64,000 nucleotides of DNA from contig NZ_QMKK01000035.1 in the NCBI RefSeq assembly GCF_003287875.1, positions 186,001-250,000 on the forward strand, written 5' to 3'. Source of the stretch: Martinezella tropici (GTDB lineage: Bacteria > Pseudomonadota > Alphaproteobacteria > Rhizobiales > Rhizobiaceae). The first letter of the stretch is position 1. Each line of letters starts with the position of its first letter. The notes beneath the pieces were generated by a model. That model ran no database searches and was not told the origin of the DNA. It saw only the letters and a program-made list of their open reading frames with translations. The position numbers were made by a program, and so were the translations under genes. Shown one piece after another: positions 7,622 through 16,091 of this stretch.

Positions 7622-8095
7622 TCAATAGCAGACTTGCCGCTCTGCCTCGCATTGGCTGTAGAGTGACTTCAGTTTGGTCCGTTGGGTATGCGACATGCTC
7701 TTGGAAAAATCGCTCAATGCCCAAAACATCGCGATCCTTTCCAGCTGCGTCGGATTATTCATTCCGCATCGAAACAAGCTGACCAGCGCGGCGGCAAACC
7801 CCTCGCGGCTGTATTGAGTATCGTCGAACCAGGTCTGCCGCGTCACTAAGTCAAATACTCGCTTTATGACCTTGAGCTCATTTTGTGACAAATCGCCTTG
7901 TGCGAAACGTTTCAACCTTTCCATGATCCCCTCCACCGCAAGATTGCTGGCAACCTCACGTAAGCTCGGCATGAGCAGAGACTGCTCAATGCCGACTGAG
8001 TTTCTCTTAGGCTTTTTCAGCCGTTGAGTGCGCCCATAGAATTTGCGGAATGGGCCATTGCACTCGGCAGTGTGAAGCATCATGAGGCTCGACAC
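7622..8095 (-). CDS. Hypothetical protein
   Basis: Up to 157 residues, GTG or later starts possible (ATG 8083 or ATG 7972). The central part is well formed and mostly helical (MPSLREVASNLAVEGIMERL, LSQNELKVIKRVFDLVTR, REGFAAALVSLFRCG), with a Cys-containing end (CEAERQVC). Base composition is lower in GC than the flanking operons, suggesting acquired DNA. No family is recognised and no clear ribosome site precedes any start. It lies downstream of the YcaO-TfuA operon on the same strand but is separated from it by a loosely organised stretch. Confidence 0.42.
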   Translation of the reverse strand: MSSLMMLHTAECNGPFRKFYGRTQRLKKPKRNSVGIEQSLLMPSLREVASNLAVEGIMERLKRFAQGDLSQNELKVIKRVFDLVTRQTWFDDTQYSREGFAAALVSLFRCGMNNPTQLERIAMFWALSDFSKSMSHTQRTKLKSLYSQCEAERQVCY

Positions 8096-8362
8096 CGACA
8101 GGCCCGATAAACGCCCGATAAGCGATCATCTTTGCAGGCGTGATCGGGACAATTTCACGACACCTGTTCACGGCCAAAGTCAGAGCCAGTTCAACGAACG
8201 GCAGATACCGCAGGCAATCGCGAGCCATGCAATAATAATTGCTCCAAACATCATAACCGCAATCCTCATATTCCCCTGAGGTTCCTTGAAATCCGCAGCG
8301 ATGCCTGTTGTGTCGGCAGAGCTTGTTTTTCTCGCAGGCCACTCCATCGGGACGAGAACCTG

Positions 8363-8671
8363 CTAGCAGTGACCATGCATGTCACCGACGACAAGCCCGT
8401 TCAGATGGGCGCTGAAGAGTGTCGGGAACTCGGTCTCTAAAATCGAAAGAAGTGCGGCTTGCACCTCCTTTATAAGGAACACGGCCTGCGGTGCATCGAG
8501 ATCACTCGCGACTCCGCCGGCATACTGCATCATTTTTACAAGCGCCAAGATCTCGCCCGCACGTTCCTGTTTCCCAAAATCGCTCACTGTTAAAAGCCCC
8601 GCCAAAACGATCTGATGGAGGGAGATTGGCATATTTCGATTGATGAGGGTCGTTGCAAAAGCGTTGCACAC
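8363..8671 (-). CDS. Hypothetical helical protein downstream of tfuA
   Basis: 102 residues from a GTG at 8671, or 89 from ATG 8632 (MPISLHQIVLAGLLTVSDF). Almost all helix by composition, without signal peptide. It begins 23 bases after the tfuA stop on the same strand, so it may be the last gene of the XRE-BTAD-YcaO-TfuA operon. No homologous family is recognised. Start choice is uncertain because neither codon has a good ribosome site. If real, its conservation next to tfuA in other genomes would be the test of involvement. Confidence 0.45.
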   Translation of the reverse strand: MCNAFATTLINRNMPISLHQIVLAGLLTVSDFGKQERAGEILALVKMMQYAGGVASDLDAPQAVFLIKEVQAALLSILETEFPTLFSAHLNGLVVGDMHGHC

Positions 8672-8694
8672 GCAGAGACTGTATTCAGAATCAA

Positions 8695-9399
8695 CTACAT
8701 TCGGTAAAATTGCGGAAAGAGCTTACGCCACAGCGGTGTCGCATTGAAAGACCAGCCCCACTTATGTGCCTGCAACGACGCTTCGGCAAGGGCGTGCACA
8801 AGCTCGATCGCATCCAGACGCTTCTGGTCGGTCCACGCTTTTGCGACAAGTGCCCTCACCTGCCCTGTGTCCATATCGGCGGCTTCGGCAATGCGCTTCC
8901 AGGTCCGATCCTTGAAGAATATACGCCGAGCTGCCTGGGAGAGCTGCAGAGCCTCCTGCCTGCCGATAATGCCTTGGCTGATCGCAGCCTCGATTGTGGC
9001 ATCGACATTGACCAGCGGCACCGACAAAGCGGGATAGCCCAATTCCGCTGGGCCATGGAGGAGAGCAACATCCGCGTCCTCCTCGCGGCGCCCGGAAGCA
9101 TAGTCATCGAAGATCCGGCCAACGCCGACCATGCCGTAAGCCCGGCACTCCACGGCGCGGAGCGCTCCCATGCTGGCTGCCCCGAACACGGGGATACCGC
9201 GGGAGAGGGTAAAGAGTAACTCCTTGTGCCACACCGGCGCGACGAATTCGAACTGACCGTCGATAAGGCCGATAGCGGTCGCCCCCTCCTCGAGTGCTCT
9301 CATAACGTCGCCCTGGCATGCCGGGGGTCGTATGACCATCGTACTGTCGGCATATGCTTCGGCATCGGGCAAGCTCGGACCTACGAAGAACACTTTCAC
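8695..9399 (-). CDS. tfuA: TfuA-like protein
   Basis: TfuA-family partner of YcaO enzymes, named for the trifolitoxin locus. In archaea and some bacterial peptide pathways YcaO-TfuA pairs install thioamides. The hallmark segments are intact: VFFVGPSLPDAEA at the N-terminus, AIGLIDGQFEFVAPVWHKE and LSRGIPVFGAASMGALRAVE. A helical C-terminal region follows (TWKRIAEAADM). Length 234 residues is normal. Its ATG overlaps the end of the YcaO gene (9396-9399), implying coupled translation and a physical partnership. TfuA is thought to deliver or activate sulfur or present the substrate to YcaO; that is known of the family, not shown here. Confidence 0.92.
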   Translation of the reverse strand: MKVFFVGPSLPDAEAYADSTMVIRPPACQGDVMRALEEGATAIGLIDGQFEFVAPVWHKELLFTLSRGIPVFGAASMGALRAVECRAYGMVGVGRIFDDYASGRREEDADVALLHGPAELGYPALSVPLVNVDATIEAAISQGIIGRQEALQLSQAARRIFFKDRTWKRIAEAADMDTGQVRALVAKAWTDQKRLDAIELVHALAEASLQAHKWGWSFNATPLWRKLFPQFYRM

Positions 9400-10568
9400 A
9401 GGAAACCCTTTGACAATGCGCGGCTGCCGAGACGAATTCGGCGATCCCCGTCAGGATGTTCGAGTTGCGGCGCGAAAACCTTTACGACCGATGCCGGAAG
9501 CCATTCGGGTGCCAGCTCGATTGCATAAAGCTGGTCAATACCGCCTCCCAACAGGGTCTCGACAAGCCGGTCGAGCGCATCTTGCGCAGACACGGCCGAC
9601 ATCGTCGGCAGTTCGCTCAGGTTCGTCGTGCATCGAGCCCGGAACAATTGCAGATGGGCAGGATCGGCGCGGCGTGAGAACAGTTCCGGGACAAGATCAT
9701 CTCTGGCACCGGCGATGAAGGTCATCCGCGACTGCACGGCCTCGGAAACGGCCCGGGCTGCGGCCAACTCCGGGGACAAGGATGCCCCTGCGCCCATGGT
9801 CAAATCGACATATCTCAGCGAGCCGTCATCGCCTTTCGGCCGCAGCAATGCGACGATGGAGGCGACAGCCAGATCGCTCGTCACATCGAAAAGGGCGAGA
9901 TCGAAGTCTGCCGAGAAAATCTTCTCCAACATCTCGCGAATACCCTCATCTTCGATGCTATACGGATCTATCCGGCGTTCGTGCCGATGCGCCGGTTCGC
10001 CGACGTTCCAAAGGACGCAAGCATCCCGCTCGACCCGCTCCAGCAGCCCGTGCAGGACGGCCTCATGCCAGGTATTCCCCGACGCCAATCCATCCGATGA
10101 TACCCAGAAGCGTGGGCGGACATGCGTTCGGTCAAGATGAATGGCCTCGAAAGGTACGAATATCGAGGCGTTCTTGGCCAGATCGTGGGCTTGAGACCAT
10201 CTGATCTGCTCCATGGCCTCTATCGGTTGCGCACCGATCGCCAGCAGATCTTCCAGGCAATCCGTGGCATGACCGCTTGCGGCAAGATCATTCAGACTTG
10301 CCATGAGCGTTGAACAATAGGGTTGGGTCGCGACCGATCGCTCGATCGCTTCCATCACCGCGGATGTTTTCGCAGAGACGTCATCCAGACCTTTTCCCTG
10401 AGCGATGACGATCGCCCTGGAATTCGGGGCATAGGCGCACCAGACGGGAATGCCTATGCGATCGAGCTCGGTCTGGCGGCCGACACGGGTTATGCCAAAT
10501 CGTCCCAGATGGGGCCAAACCCTCGACAAGGTTTCGCCAGGAGGGCATGCTCTAAAGTTGTTTGACAC
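9396..10568 (-). CDS. YcaO-family ATP-dependent cyclase/thioamidase
   Basis: YcaO enzymes activate a backbone amide by phosphorylation from ATP and install azolines or, with TfuA, thioamides. The ATP/Mg signature regions are present: SAVMEAIERSVA (about residues 69-80), HEAVLHGLLERVERDA, and AVSEAVQSRMTFIAGARDD, matching the S..A..EA.ER, E..ER.A and EA.Q.R...I.G.RDD motifs. The protein has 390 residues, with no extra domain and no proline-rich tail of the type seen in azoline-forming YcaOs (it ends ALSKGFL). That fits a TfuA-dependent thioamidase or a protein-modifying enzyme. GTG start, 13 bases after the 72-codon gene. Confidence 0.9.
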   Translation of the reverse strand: MSNNFRACPPGETLSRVWPHLGRFGITRVGRQTELDRIGIPVWCAYAPNSRAIVIAQGKGLDDVSAKTSAVMEAIERSVATQPYCSTLMASLNDLAASGHATDCLEDLLAIGAQPIEAMEQIRWSQAHDLAKNASIFVPFEAIHLDRTHVRPRFWVSSDGLASGNTWHEAVLHGLLERVERDACVLWNVGEPAHRHERRIDPYSIEDEGIREMLEKIFSADFDLALFDVTSDLAVASIVALLRPKGDDGSLRYVDLTMGAGASLSPELAAARAVSEAVQSRMTFIAGARDDLVPELFSRRADPAHLQLFRARCTTNLSELPTMSAVSAQDALDRLVETLLGGGIDQLYAIELAPEWLPASVVKVFAPQLEHPDGDRRIRLGSRALSKGFL

Positions 10569-10581
10569 CGATCACGAGTGC

Positions 10582-10800
10582 CTAGCCTTCAAAGAGGCCC
10601 GACGCCACATCGCCTGCCGACGTCAACGCCACAGCGAAATCGACATCTTTCTCCACTCTGATCCCTTTGCCCCGCCAGGATTCAGCCTTCCCCAGATCGC
10701 CCGTCAGCCGCCGCGTGTATCGAACGATGGTCCCCTTTTCGAGGTCAGCTAGCCAAAGCCCCTTTTCACCCTTAATTCCAATCAGAACTGCCTTTGCCAT
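10582..10800 (-). CDS. 72-residue protein directly upstream of YcaO, candidate substrate or partner
   Basis: Starts MAKAVLIGIKGEKGLWLADL with a good ribosome site (GAGAGGAAG). It is rich in Gly, Lys and Val, has no Cys, and ends DVASGLFEG. It is sandwiched between the BTAD/TPR regulator (12 bases) and YcaO (13 bases), so it is certainly co-transcribed. Size and position are those of a ribosomally made precursor. However, the alternating hydrophobic pattern (IGIKGEKGLWLADLEKGTIV) looks more like a small folded beta domain than a leader plus core, so a recognition-element-like or protein-substrate role is equally possible. No family recognised. Confidence 0.72.
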   Translation of the reverse strand: MAKAVLIGIKGEKGLWLADLEKGTIVRYTRRLTGDLGKAESWRGKGIRVEKDVDFAVALTSAGDVASGLFEG

Positions 10801-10812
10801 AATTTCTTCCTC

Positions 10813-12621
10813 TCAAAAACCGGCCTTCAACAGGCCTTCCCTGTAATGCTCAATCTGCCACTTTTCCTTGATTGGAATCATGGCAAGCCATGCCTCAAGA
10901 TCGAAATTCGGATTGTCGCGCAGGGCGCGCTGTCGATACATCTTGGCCTTCGCGAGATCCCCCAGCATTGCCCAACTTGCCGCCGCAAGCCTGCTTGCTG
11001 GTCCTGGGTCTCTCATTCTGTCCAGATAGGCCAGCGTTTCGGTATATTCTCCAATGAAATAGCTGGCTCCTGCTGCGGTCCAATAATAGTAGTCCGGAGC
11101 AAGCGGATTGAGATCAAGAGCAGTCGCAACCTTCTCCAATGCCGCTTTCGGATTGGCGCCATGGGTGAGGCTGTCGGCGTGGCTGCAAATCACATCCGCA
11201 TAGTGCGGGCTAAGGTCTTCAGCATTCGACAAGGCCTCGAGGCTGCCGTCGATATTGCCGCGGTAGAGCCGGGCGACGCCGATTTCCTTGAAGCCTCCGG
11301 CGAACTGGCTGTCATCACGGATTGCATCCGCCGCCATTTTCTCCGCCTGATGCAACAGGTCGCCATCGCCGCGCGCCGTCAGAACCCATTCCATCGTCAA
11401 GGTCCTGGCGATGCCCGCAAGGGCCGCCGCAAAACCCCGCTCGTGCTCGAGAGCCTCTTTAAAATGCTTGCGCGCGCGGCGAACATTCTGAAGGCTCAGG
11501 CGGGACAGGCATTGTACGCCTTCGAGATAGGCAAAATAGGCCTGAGGCTTACAGCTGAAATCGGAAACGATGTGGTGGAAGGCGCCAACGCGCTCGATGA
11601 TGGAGTTCTGGATGGCGGTAGCGATCGCGTTGCGATGCTCCGTTATGGCCGCACTATCCAGCTGGACGCGTGTCGCCCAGACAATTTCATCCCGCGGCAT
11701 GAAAATCAGCTGGGCGAACAGGCTGTTGTCCGTTCTCTTCGTATCGAGCGCATAGACCACATTATGCTGCTTGAGAAGCCCGGCCTTGTCGTTTGAGGAG
11801 CGGATCTGCTCGGCGGTATAGGGAGCGACTACGGAGACGCTTCGGTCGACGCAAAGACTGATCGTCAGATCCTCGATAACCGCATTTGCGACCGATCCGG
11901 CTCGTTCCGAATCCTCCAGCGTCTCAGGCGGAAGCAGGGCGATACGCGGTACGGGATTGCCGGCGGCAACCGGAAGCATATCCTGAGCCGGCTGGTTTGA
12001 AATCGGATCTTTCGCTCCGCCGATCAACTGACTGTAAGACGTAATTTTCTCGCCGAGCGCCGCCCTGACCTCGTCATCCGTCTGATCCCAGTCCAGCAGA
12101 AGCATGGCTGCGCGCTTCAATTCGCCGCGATTTTGGGACCAAGAGGCTTGGCCCAGCGTTTTGAAGAATTCCACTCGCAGCTCCCCTGCGAGCCGCGCCC
12201 GCACGTCGCGTACCCAAACAGCCGCGGATCCGGAGCCGTTGCCGTAAGCGGGCAGGAAATTCTTGGCGACGGCATCGGCGAGCGCGCTAAGCCTGGCAAT
12301 GCCGGATGCATTTTCGACAGCATCCAGATCGCACCGCAACGCCTCGAAGTTCAATGCGAGGCTCGTCGCGGCACCGCTGATCAGCGGACTGGATGATTTG
12401 GACGTCGCAGTCGCCAAACGCAGAAGCGTCGACCTCAAATTGGCGCCGGCAGCCTGCAGATCGCCGGGCCAGAGGAAAGCCGCCAGGTCCTTCCGCGGCA
12501 TCGATCGTCGACAATCGTAAAGATAGGCTAGCATGAGCAGCGCCTGCTTTGGCACATTCATGCGATCACCCTTCTCATCATAAAGGGCGCAACTGCCGAG
12601 TGTCGTTAAATGAAATGTCAT
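10813..12621 (-). CDS. BTAD/SARP-like winged-helix regulator with TolB-like and TPR domains
   Basis: 602 residues. Residues 1-95 form an OmpR/SARP-type winged helix followed by a BTAD-like helical part (KQALLMLAYLYDCRRSMPR, then KDLAAFLWPGDLQAAGANLR). Residues about 225-340 resemble the TolB-N-like module found in cyclase/CadC-type regulators (ALLPPETLEDSE, VANAVIEDLTISLC). The C-terminal half is made of TPR units (HFKEALEHERGFAAALAGIA, ALSNAEDLSPHYADV, YTETLAYLDRM). Such proteins are usually transcription activators that sense a peptide, nucleotide or partner. It lies 9 bases after the XRE gene and 12 before the 72-aa ORF, and so is likely the pathway-specific regulator of the YcaO-TfuA operon. 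Confidence 0.85.
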   Translation of the reverse strand: MTFHLTTLGSCALYDEKGDRMNVPKQALLMLAYLYDCRRSMPRKDLAAFLWPGDLQAAGANLRSTLLRLATATSKSSSPLISGAATSLALNFEALRCDLDAVENASGIARLSALADAVAKNFLPAYGNGSGSAAVWVRDVRARLAGELRVEFFKTLGQASWSQNRGELKRAAMLLLDWDQTDDEVRAALGEKITSYSQLIGGAKDPISNQPAQDMLPVAAGNPVPRIALLPPETLEDSERAGSVANAVIEDLTISLCVDRSVSVVAPYTAEQIRSSNDKAGLLKQHNVVYALDTKRTDNSLFAQLIFMPRDEIVWATRVQLDSAAITEHRNAIATAIQNSIIERVGAFHHIVSDFSCKPQAYFAYLEGVQCLSRLSLQNVRRARKHFKEALEHERGFAAALAGIARTLTMEWVLTARGDGDLLHQAEKMAADAIRDDSQFAGGFKEIGVARLYRGNIDGSLEALSNAEDLSPHYADVICSHADSLTHGANPKAALEKVATALDLNPLAPDYYYWTAAGASYFIGEYTETLAYLDRMRDPGPASRLAAASWAMLGDLAKAKMYRQRALRDNPNFDLEAWLAMIPIKEKWQIEHYREGLLKAGF

Positions 12622-12630
12622 CTTGCTAGA

Positions 12631-13014
12631 TCAGCGCTCGTTGTCAGGTCCGGTTGATTGCACAAAAGCGAGCATCCTTGCCCGCAGCCGCTTGTCCTCA
12701 AGCGCCGATAAGGCTGTCTGCAAAGCGGCCTCATGATGTCTGGTAAATTGAAAATCAGCTGGTCTCGCCACAGAAGGAAGGGCATCGACCAATGTGCTTC
12801 TGAAGAAAAACATGGCCGGGGCATCGAGAATTTCAGAGATGCACAGAAGGCGACCAGCACCGATTTTTTCTATGCCGCGCCCGTATTTCTCGAGCTGCTG
12901 AGGGCTTATGCAAAGCTTCGCGGCCAATACATCCTGCGCAATTGACAATTCTTCCCGGCGCAGCCGGATGCGTAATCCAACCTCTACATCGATCGCGTCG
13001 GATTTTTTGTCCAT
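12631..13014 (-). CDS. XRE-family DNA-binding protein, first gene of the YcaO-TfuA operon
   Basis: 127 residues from ATG 13014 (MDKKSDAIDVEVGLRIRLRR). A longer frame from a GTG at 13071 adds 19 residues unlike the family. The helix-turn-helix spans about residues 12-66: LSIAQDVLAAKLCISPQQL, EKYGRGIEKIGAGRLLCI, SEILDAPAMFFF. This is the layout of rhizobial XRE regulators whose domain ends '...VPMSFFF'. The C-terminal half is helical and may dimerise. It is transcribed first, so it may repress its own operon; an ATTATT/AATAAT inverted repeat lies upstream at 13111-13137. Confidence 0.87.
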   Translation of the reverse strand: MDKKSDAIDVEVGLRIRLRREELSIAQDVLAAKLCISPQQLEKYGRGIEKIGAGRLLCISEILDAPAMFFFRSTLVDALPSVARPADFQFTRHHEAALQTALSALEDKRLRARMLAFVQSTGPDNER

Positions 13015-13370
13015 GAGGCACCCGCCAGCAAAGAAACTACTTTCATGTTCGCAGGTTTCCTCCGAATTCACAATGTTCCAGCAATGTATAATGAACGAGA
13101 CGTCGGCCTAATTATTCGCGGTCGGCGTCGCAATAATCATGGTTTCACCGTATGAGGAAAACACTCCGCCGAGTTCCTCCAATGGTTGCGCAAGTACCAA
13201 TGTACGGCCAGCCGGCGCCCATCTCGACAAAAATACGCGGCCCTGCGGATTTGTATCGCATTACGACATTAAATCCGCGGCTTGGAGGATTGCCCATGAT
13301 TGCGCCGACGGACAAGCCAACGCCGTCCATGGCGGCTCGGCGGGTTACGACGGAAGTGCGAAATGATGTC
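13015..13370. other. Intergenic region upstream of the XRE gene
   Basis: No convincing gene. It holds the likely promoter of the XRE-led operon, including ATTATT at 13111-13116 and AATAAT at 13132-13137 around a GC-rich centre, a possible operator. Short frames on both strands here lack ribosome sites and recognisable sequence. Confidence 0.5.
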
Positions 13371-13544
13371 CTAGTCGTCTTCGTTCCGGTTTTGCCGCAC
13401 CTCTTCCACAATCGCGCCGGTGTCGTCGTTGTGCTCGCGTGTCTCGTTTCTGCGGCGACCTGGGTCTGCCAATTGCCACAGGACAAAGCCGGCAGCGCCG
13501 AGGCTGCCAATAACGGCCACAATGACTTCGAAATTCCAAATCAT
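13371..13544 (-). CDS. 57-residue single-pass membrane protein
   Basis: Begins MIWNFEVIVAVIGSLGAAGF with one membrane helix (about residues 4-24) near the N-terminus, then a charged, acidic/basic tail (RRRNETREHNDD). The ribosome site is very strong (GGAGGAGG, 4 bases before ATG), which is the main support that this small frame is expressed. A longer frame to 13604 has no site. No family is recognised. It is followed by a sizeable gap before the XRE operon on the same strand. Confidence 0.65.
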   Translation of the reverse strand: MIWNFEVIVAVIGSLGAAGFVLWQLADPGRRRNETREHNDDTGAIVEEVRQNRNEDD

Positions 13545-13651
13545 TGCCTCCTCCATTTGCTGGAGCGTATTCCCGCGATTTGCGCATCGTGATTGGCAGA
13601 GCAAAGCCGATGGCCATCAAGCCGAGCCCAGCTTCGGTTCGTCTTCCATGG

Positions 13652-14608
13652 TCAGCCGCCTTTTTCTGCAAAAGTCCGGTAGCGGCCATTCCAAGACGCC
13701 ACCATATGAGCCGCGCCGAGAAGACCCACCGTGCCGACCATCTGCGCAATTGGCCCAGCAGCGCCGATCTCCCGACAGAAGAATTGAAAAACGGAAAGAA
13801 GCGGATAGTGTACGATGTAGAGTGGATAGGAAATATCGCCGAGCCAGCGCGACAACGCTTGCAACTTTGCCGGCACTTCGAGTGCGATGGACCAGACGAG
13901 CAACATGGGCAGAGTTAACAGCGCAATATCCGTGCCAGCTCGCGAGTAATAGAAAACGACCATAAGCCAAACGGGCGGCAATAGTGCGAGCCACGTACGC
14001 CAACACGGCCTGACGCCAAGCCGCGCCAGCAACACGCCGAAGGGAAAGGCGAAGCCAAGCCGCGCAATGCCGATGTGGATGGTGTCCCACGTGCTGCCAA
14101 CGTTCAGATCATCGCCCCATGCCAGCAGCGCAACACCCGAAACCGCCGTCATCGTCAGCAGTATCGGTGGCGTCAGGTAACGCCGACACGCGCTATAAAG
14201 AAAGTAGGCGGTGAACTCCAGAAAGAGCGTCCAGCACGGAACATTGACCGGAAAATAGTCCCCGGCAACAGGCGCGGGCAGAACTGCCAGATTAAGCGGA
14301 ACGACCCATGCTGGCGGGCAGTCGATACCTGCAAATACCTTAGCCACTATTACGAAGGCACCAAGAAAAATGCCGATAAGGAAGACCGGATAGAGCCGTT
14401 TCAGCCTGGCGGCAAAGAAACCAGGCGTCGTCATGCCAGCTATGAATCGTGGGCCGTAAACCGTTTCGGTGACAAAGCCCGACAGCGCGAAAAAGAAATC
14501 GACCGCCAGATAACCGAACGGTGCGACGTGCCAGATCAATCCCATATGAAAATGCACAACGGCGATAGCAGCAAGGCCGCGTATCGCGTCCAGGGAATAG
14601 TACCGCAT
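13652..14608 (-). CDS. Acyltransferase 3 family membrane protein (OafA/ExoZ-like)
   Basis: 318 residues from ATG 14608 (MRYYSLDAIRGLAAIAVVHF) with GGAGAGG upstream. The frame is open to 14749, but the extra residues do not fit. The family hallmark 'LDAIRGLAA..V...H' is followed by about ten membrane helices and the conserved R.RRLYP-like segment (FFAARLKRLYPVF). The family transfers acetyl or other acyl groups to surface polysaccharide, lipid or modified sugars at the inner membrane. It stands alone, so the acceptor cannot be inferred. Confidence 0.88.
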   Translation of the reverse strand: MRYYSLDAIRGLAAIAVVHFHMGLIWHVAPFGYLAVDFFFALSGFVTETVYGPRFIAGMTTPGFFAARLKRLYPVFLIGIFLGAFVIVAKVFAGIDCPPAWVVPLNLAVLPAPVAGDYFPVNVPCWTLFLEFTAYFLYSACRRYLTPPILLTMTAVSGVALLAWGDDLNVGSTWDTIHIGIARLGFAFPFGVLLARLGVRPCWRTWLALLPPVWLMVVFYYSRAGTDIALLTLPMLLVWSIALEVPAKLQALSRWLGDISYPLYIVHYPLLSVFQFFCREIGAAGPIAQMVGTVGLLGAAHMVASWNGRYRTFAEKGG

Positions 14609-15732
14609 TTGGAGAACCTCTCCGAATTTTCCGCAGTTATTTTGTACGAGGCAAGCATCCTTCGATAAGATGCAGCCGCACGGTCGGTGTGCCGCGCAAG
14701 CGAGCCAACTCGCGCGCGTCCACTCCGGTACAAGACTTTCAGACTTCACTGATGATGAAATTGCATTTTATGGTGCATCGCTATCGACGATGCCACACCC
14801 ACGAAATGATCTCGAGGAGAACAATAGATCGTTTAAAGCGCCCTCCGCCCGCTCCGCCTCCTTTGATTGAGTGGCGGGAAGATAATATAGCGCAGCGGTT
14901 TTGCCAATATGTTAAGTAATATTTTAATCTAAATGAGATAAGTTGTAATTATTGTCTATTTCTTATATGCATTGGCACGTTATACACCAATAAATTTAAA
15001 TATAATTCAGAAAAACAGGATCTTCAATCTCCGGTTAAATTAGAAACGAATTTCATCTCAGGCGCAAGCACGGCCGCCGGCTATCTTTCCGGCTAATTAT
15101 CGGCCCAAATAGATTGGCTCTACTTAAATTGCCTAAACCTCTCTTATCTCTCAGCACACATGATCAAAGCGCAGCTTTTTTCATCCGGCTAAGCACGTAA
15201 GCAAAGGTTTGCCGACGCTGAAAAAAGTGAGAGGCGAAACTTTTAGACGGCGGCTGTCATATCCCTCATCGCCGATTGCATGAACTGAGGAATTCGGCGT
15301 GCGATTGTTTGCCGTCATCGCCGTAATCCGACTGCGCTGCGATCACCCATTTCTCGCTGAGGCATCACTCCCATCGTCTGGTTTTGTTTCGGATTCCATT
15401 TCCACCTGCGATTGATTAAGGATATGTTAGCTGCTCTACGGATCGTTGTCTCGCACCGGTCAGACCGACTTCAGGTGGAGAAATTTAGATGGATCTTTGC
15501 CCGTGGCGTCCGCGACCGCTCCTTTTCCTGGAAACGCGATCGCAATGAACGGTTTGCTTTGGACAAAGATATCGACGCGGAGAGTGTAAACGTTCATGTC
15601 AAGAACGGTGTCCCAGGATCTTGCCCAGCAAGTCGAAGCTTGAGGCCCGGCAATGCGAAACGTCGCTATGGTTCGCAACAAACTGAAAACGCCGGTGCCA
15701 ATTTCCACGCAGGCGCCCGAAATCGTCCATCG
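14609..15732. other. Gene-poor, partly AT-rich intergenic stretch
   Basis: About 1.1 kb with no gene I can support. The part at 14880-15060 is markedly AT-rich against its surroundings (runs such as TTAAGTAATATTTTAATCT) and looks like promoter-rich or horizontally acquired DNA. Frames on both strands at 15412-15730 lack ribosome sites, and the plus-strand one runs antisense through the next small gene. Confidence 0.5.
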
Positions 15733-15993
15733 CTAAAACATGTCCGCGAATCGGATTTTCTGGCCATCAAGGTAGCCATGCTCATAAGCTTTGGCCTGTT
15801 CGCTGCCAGCGGGAAAGGGGTTCTCTTTGTTTTCCACCTCACGCTTTCCTGCTTTGATTCCCTGTTCATACGCGTCTTTCTCGCTTTCTGAAGGGGCGAG
15901 AGGGGGCAATGGCTGAGGGTAATATTGTATAGGGTTCGGCAACCCAAATTCTGGCGCACACAGCGGTGCGCTCATTGGCTTTTGCGGGCACAT
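15733..15993 (-). CDS. 86-residue RMF/CrpP-like small protein
   Basis: Starts MCPQKPMSAPLCAPEFGLP after a strong AGGAGG site. A proline-rich N-terminal half (YYPQPLPPLAPS) is followed by DAYEQGIKAGKREVENKEN, then PFPAGSEQAKAYEHGYLDGQ. The spacing 'A...G..AG.......NP(F/Y)....E...Y..GY..G' is that of ribosome modulation factor and CrpP-like proteins, where two helices flank an NP/CPY turn. Homology is suggested by pattern only, so a role in ribosome hibernation or stress is inference. It stands alone, divergent from the ABC transporter gene. Confidence 0.7.
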   Translation of the reverse strand: MCPQKPMSAPLCAPEFGLPNPIQYYPQPLPPLAPSESEKDAYEQGIKAGKREVENKENPFPAGSEQAKAYEHGYLDGQKIRFADMF

Positions 15994-16091
15994 GGTAAAT
16001 TCCTCCTGATACTGAAACGCTAATTGCGATGGACAGTTCCTCAAGGCTGCCGTCCATGAAACTTTTTGATTTTTAAGCCGTTGTCGTGCTT

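Noticed and set aside
7365..8095. A complete toxin-antitoxin pair
   Set aside because: The antitoxin-like ORF lacks its N-terminal DNA-binding part, and the neighbouring 157-residue ORF shows no toxin family features.
8007..8342. 111-codon minus-strand frame between two hypothetical genes
   Set aside because: Overlaps the start of the 157-residue ORF in another frame and lacks a ribosome site and recognisable motif.
13145..13330. Short minus-strand frame upstream of the XRE gene
   Set aside because: Open frame only; no ribosome site, no recognisable sequence, and it lies in the probable promoter region.
15412..15891. 159-codon plus-strand frame in the gene-poor gap
   Set aside because: No ribosome site, no family resemblance, and it runs antisense into the well-supported RMF-like gene.
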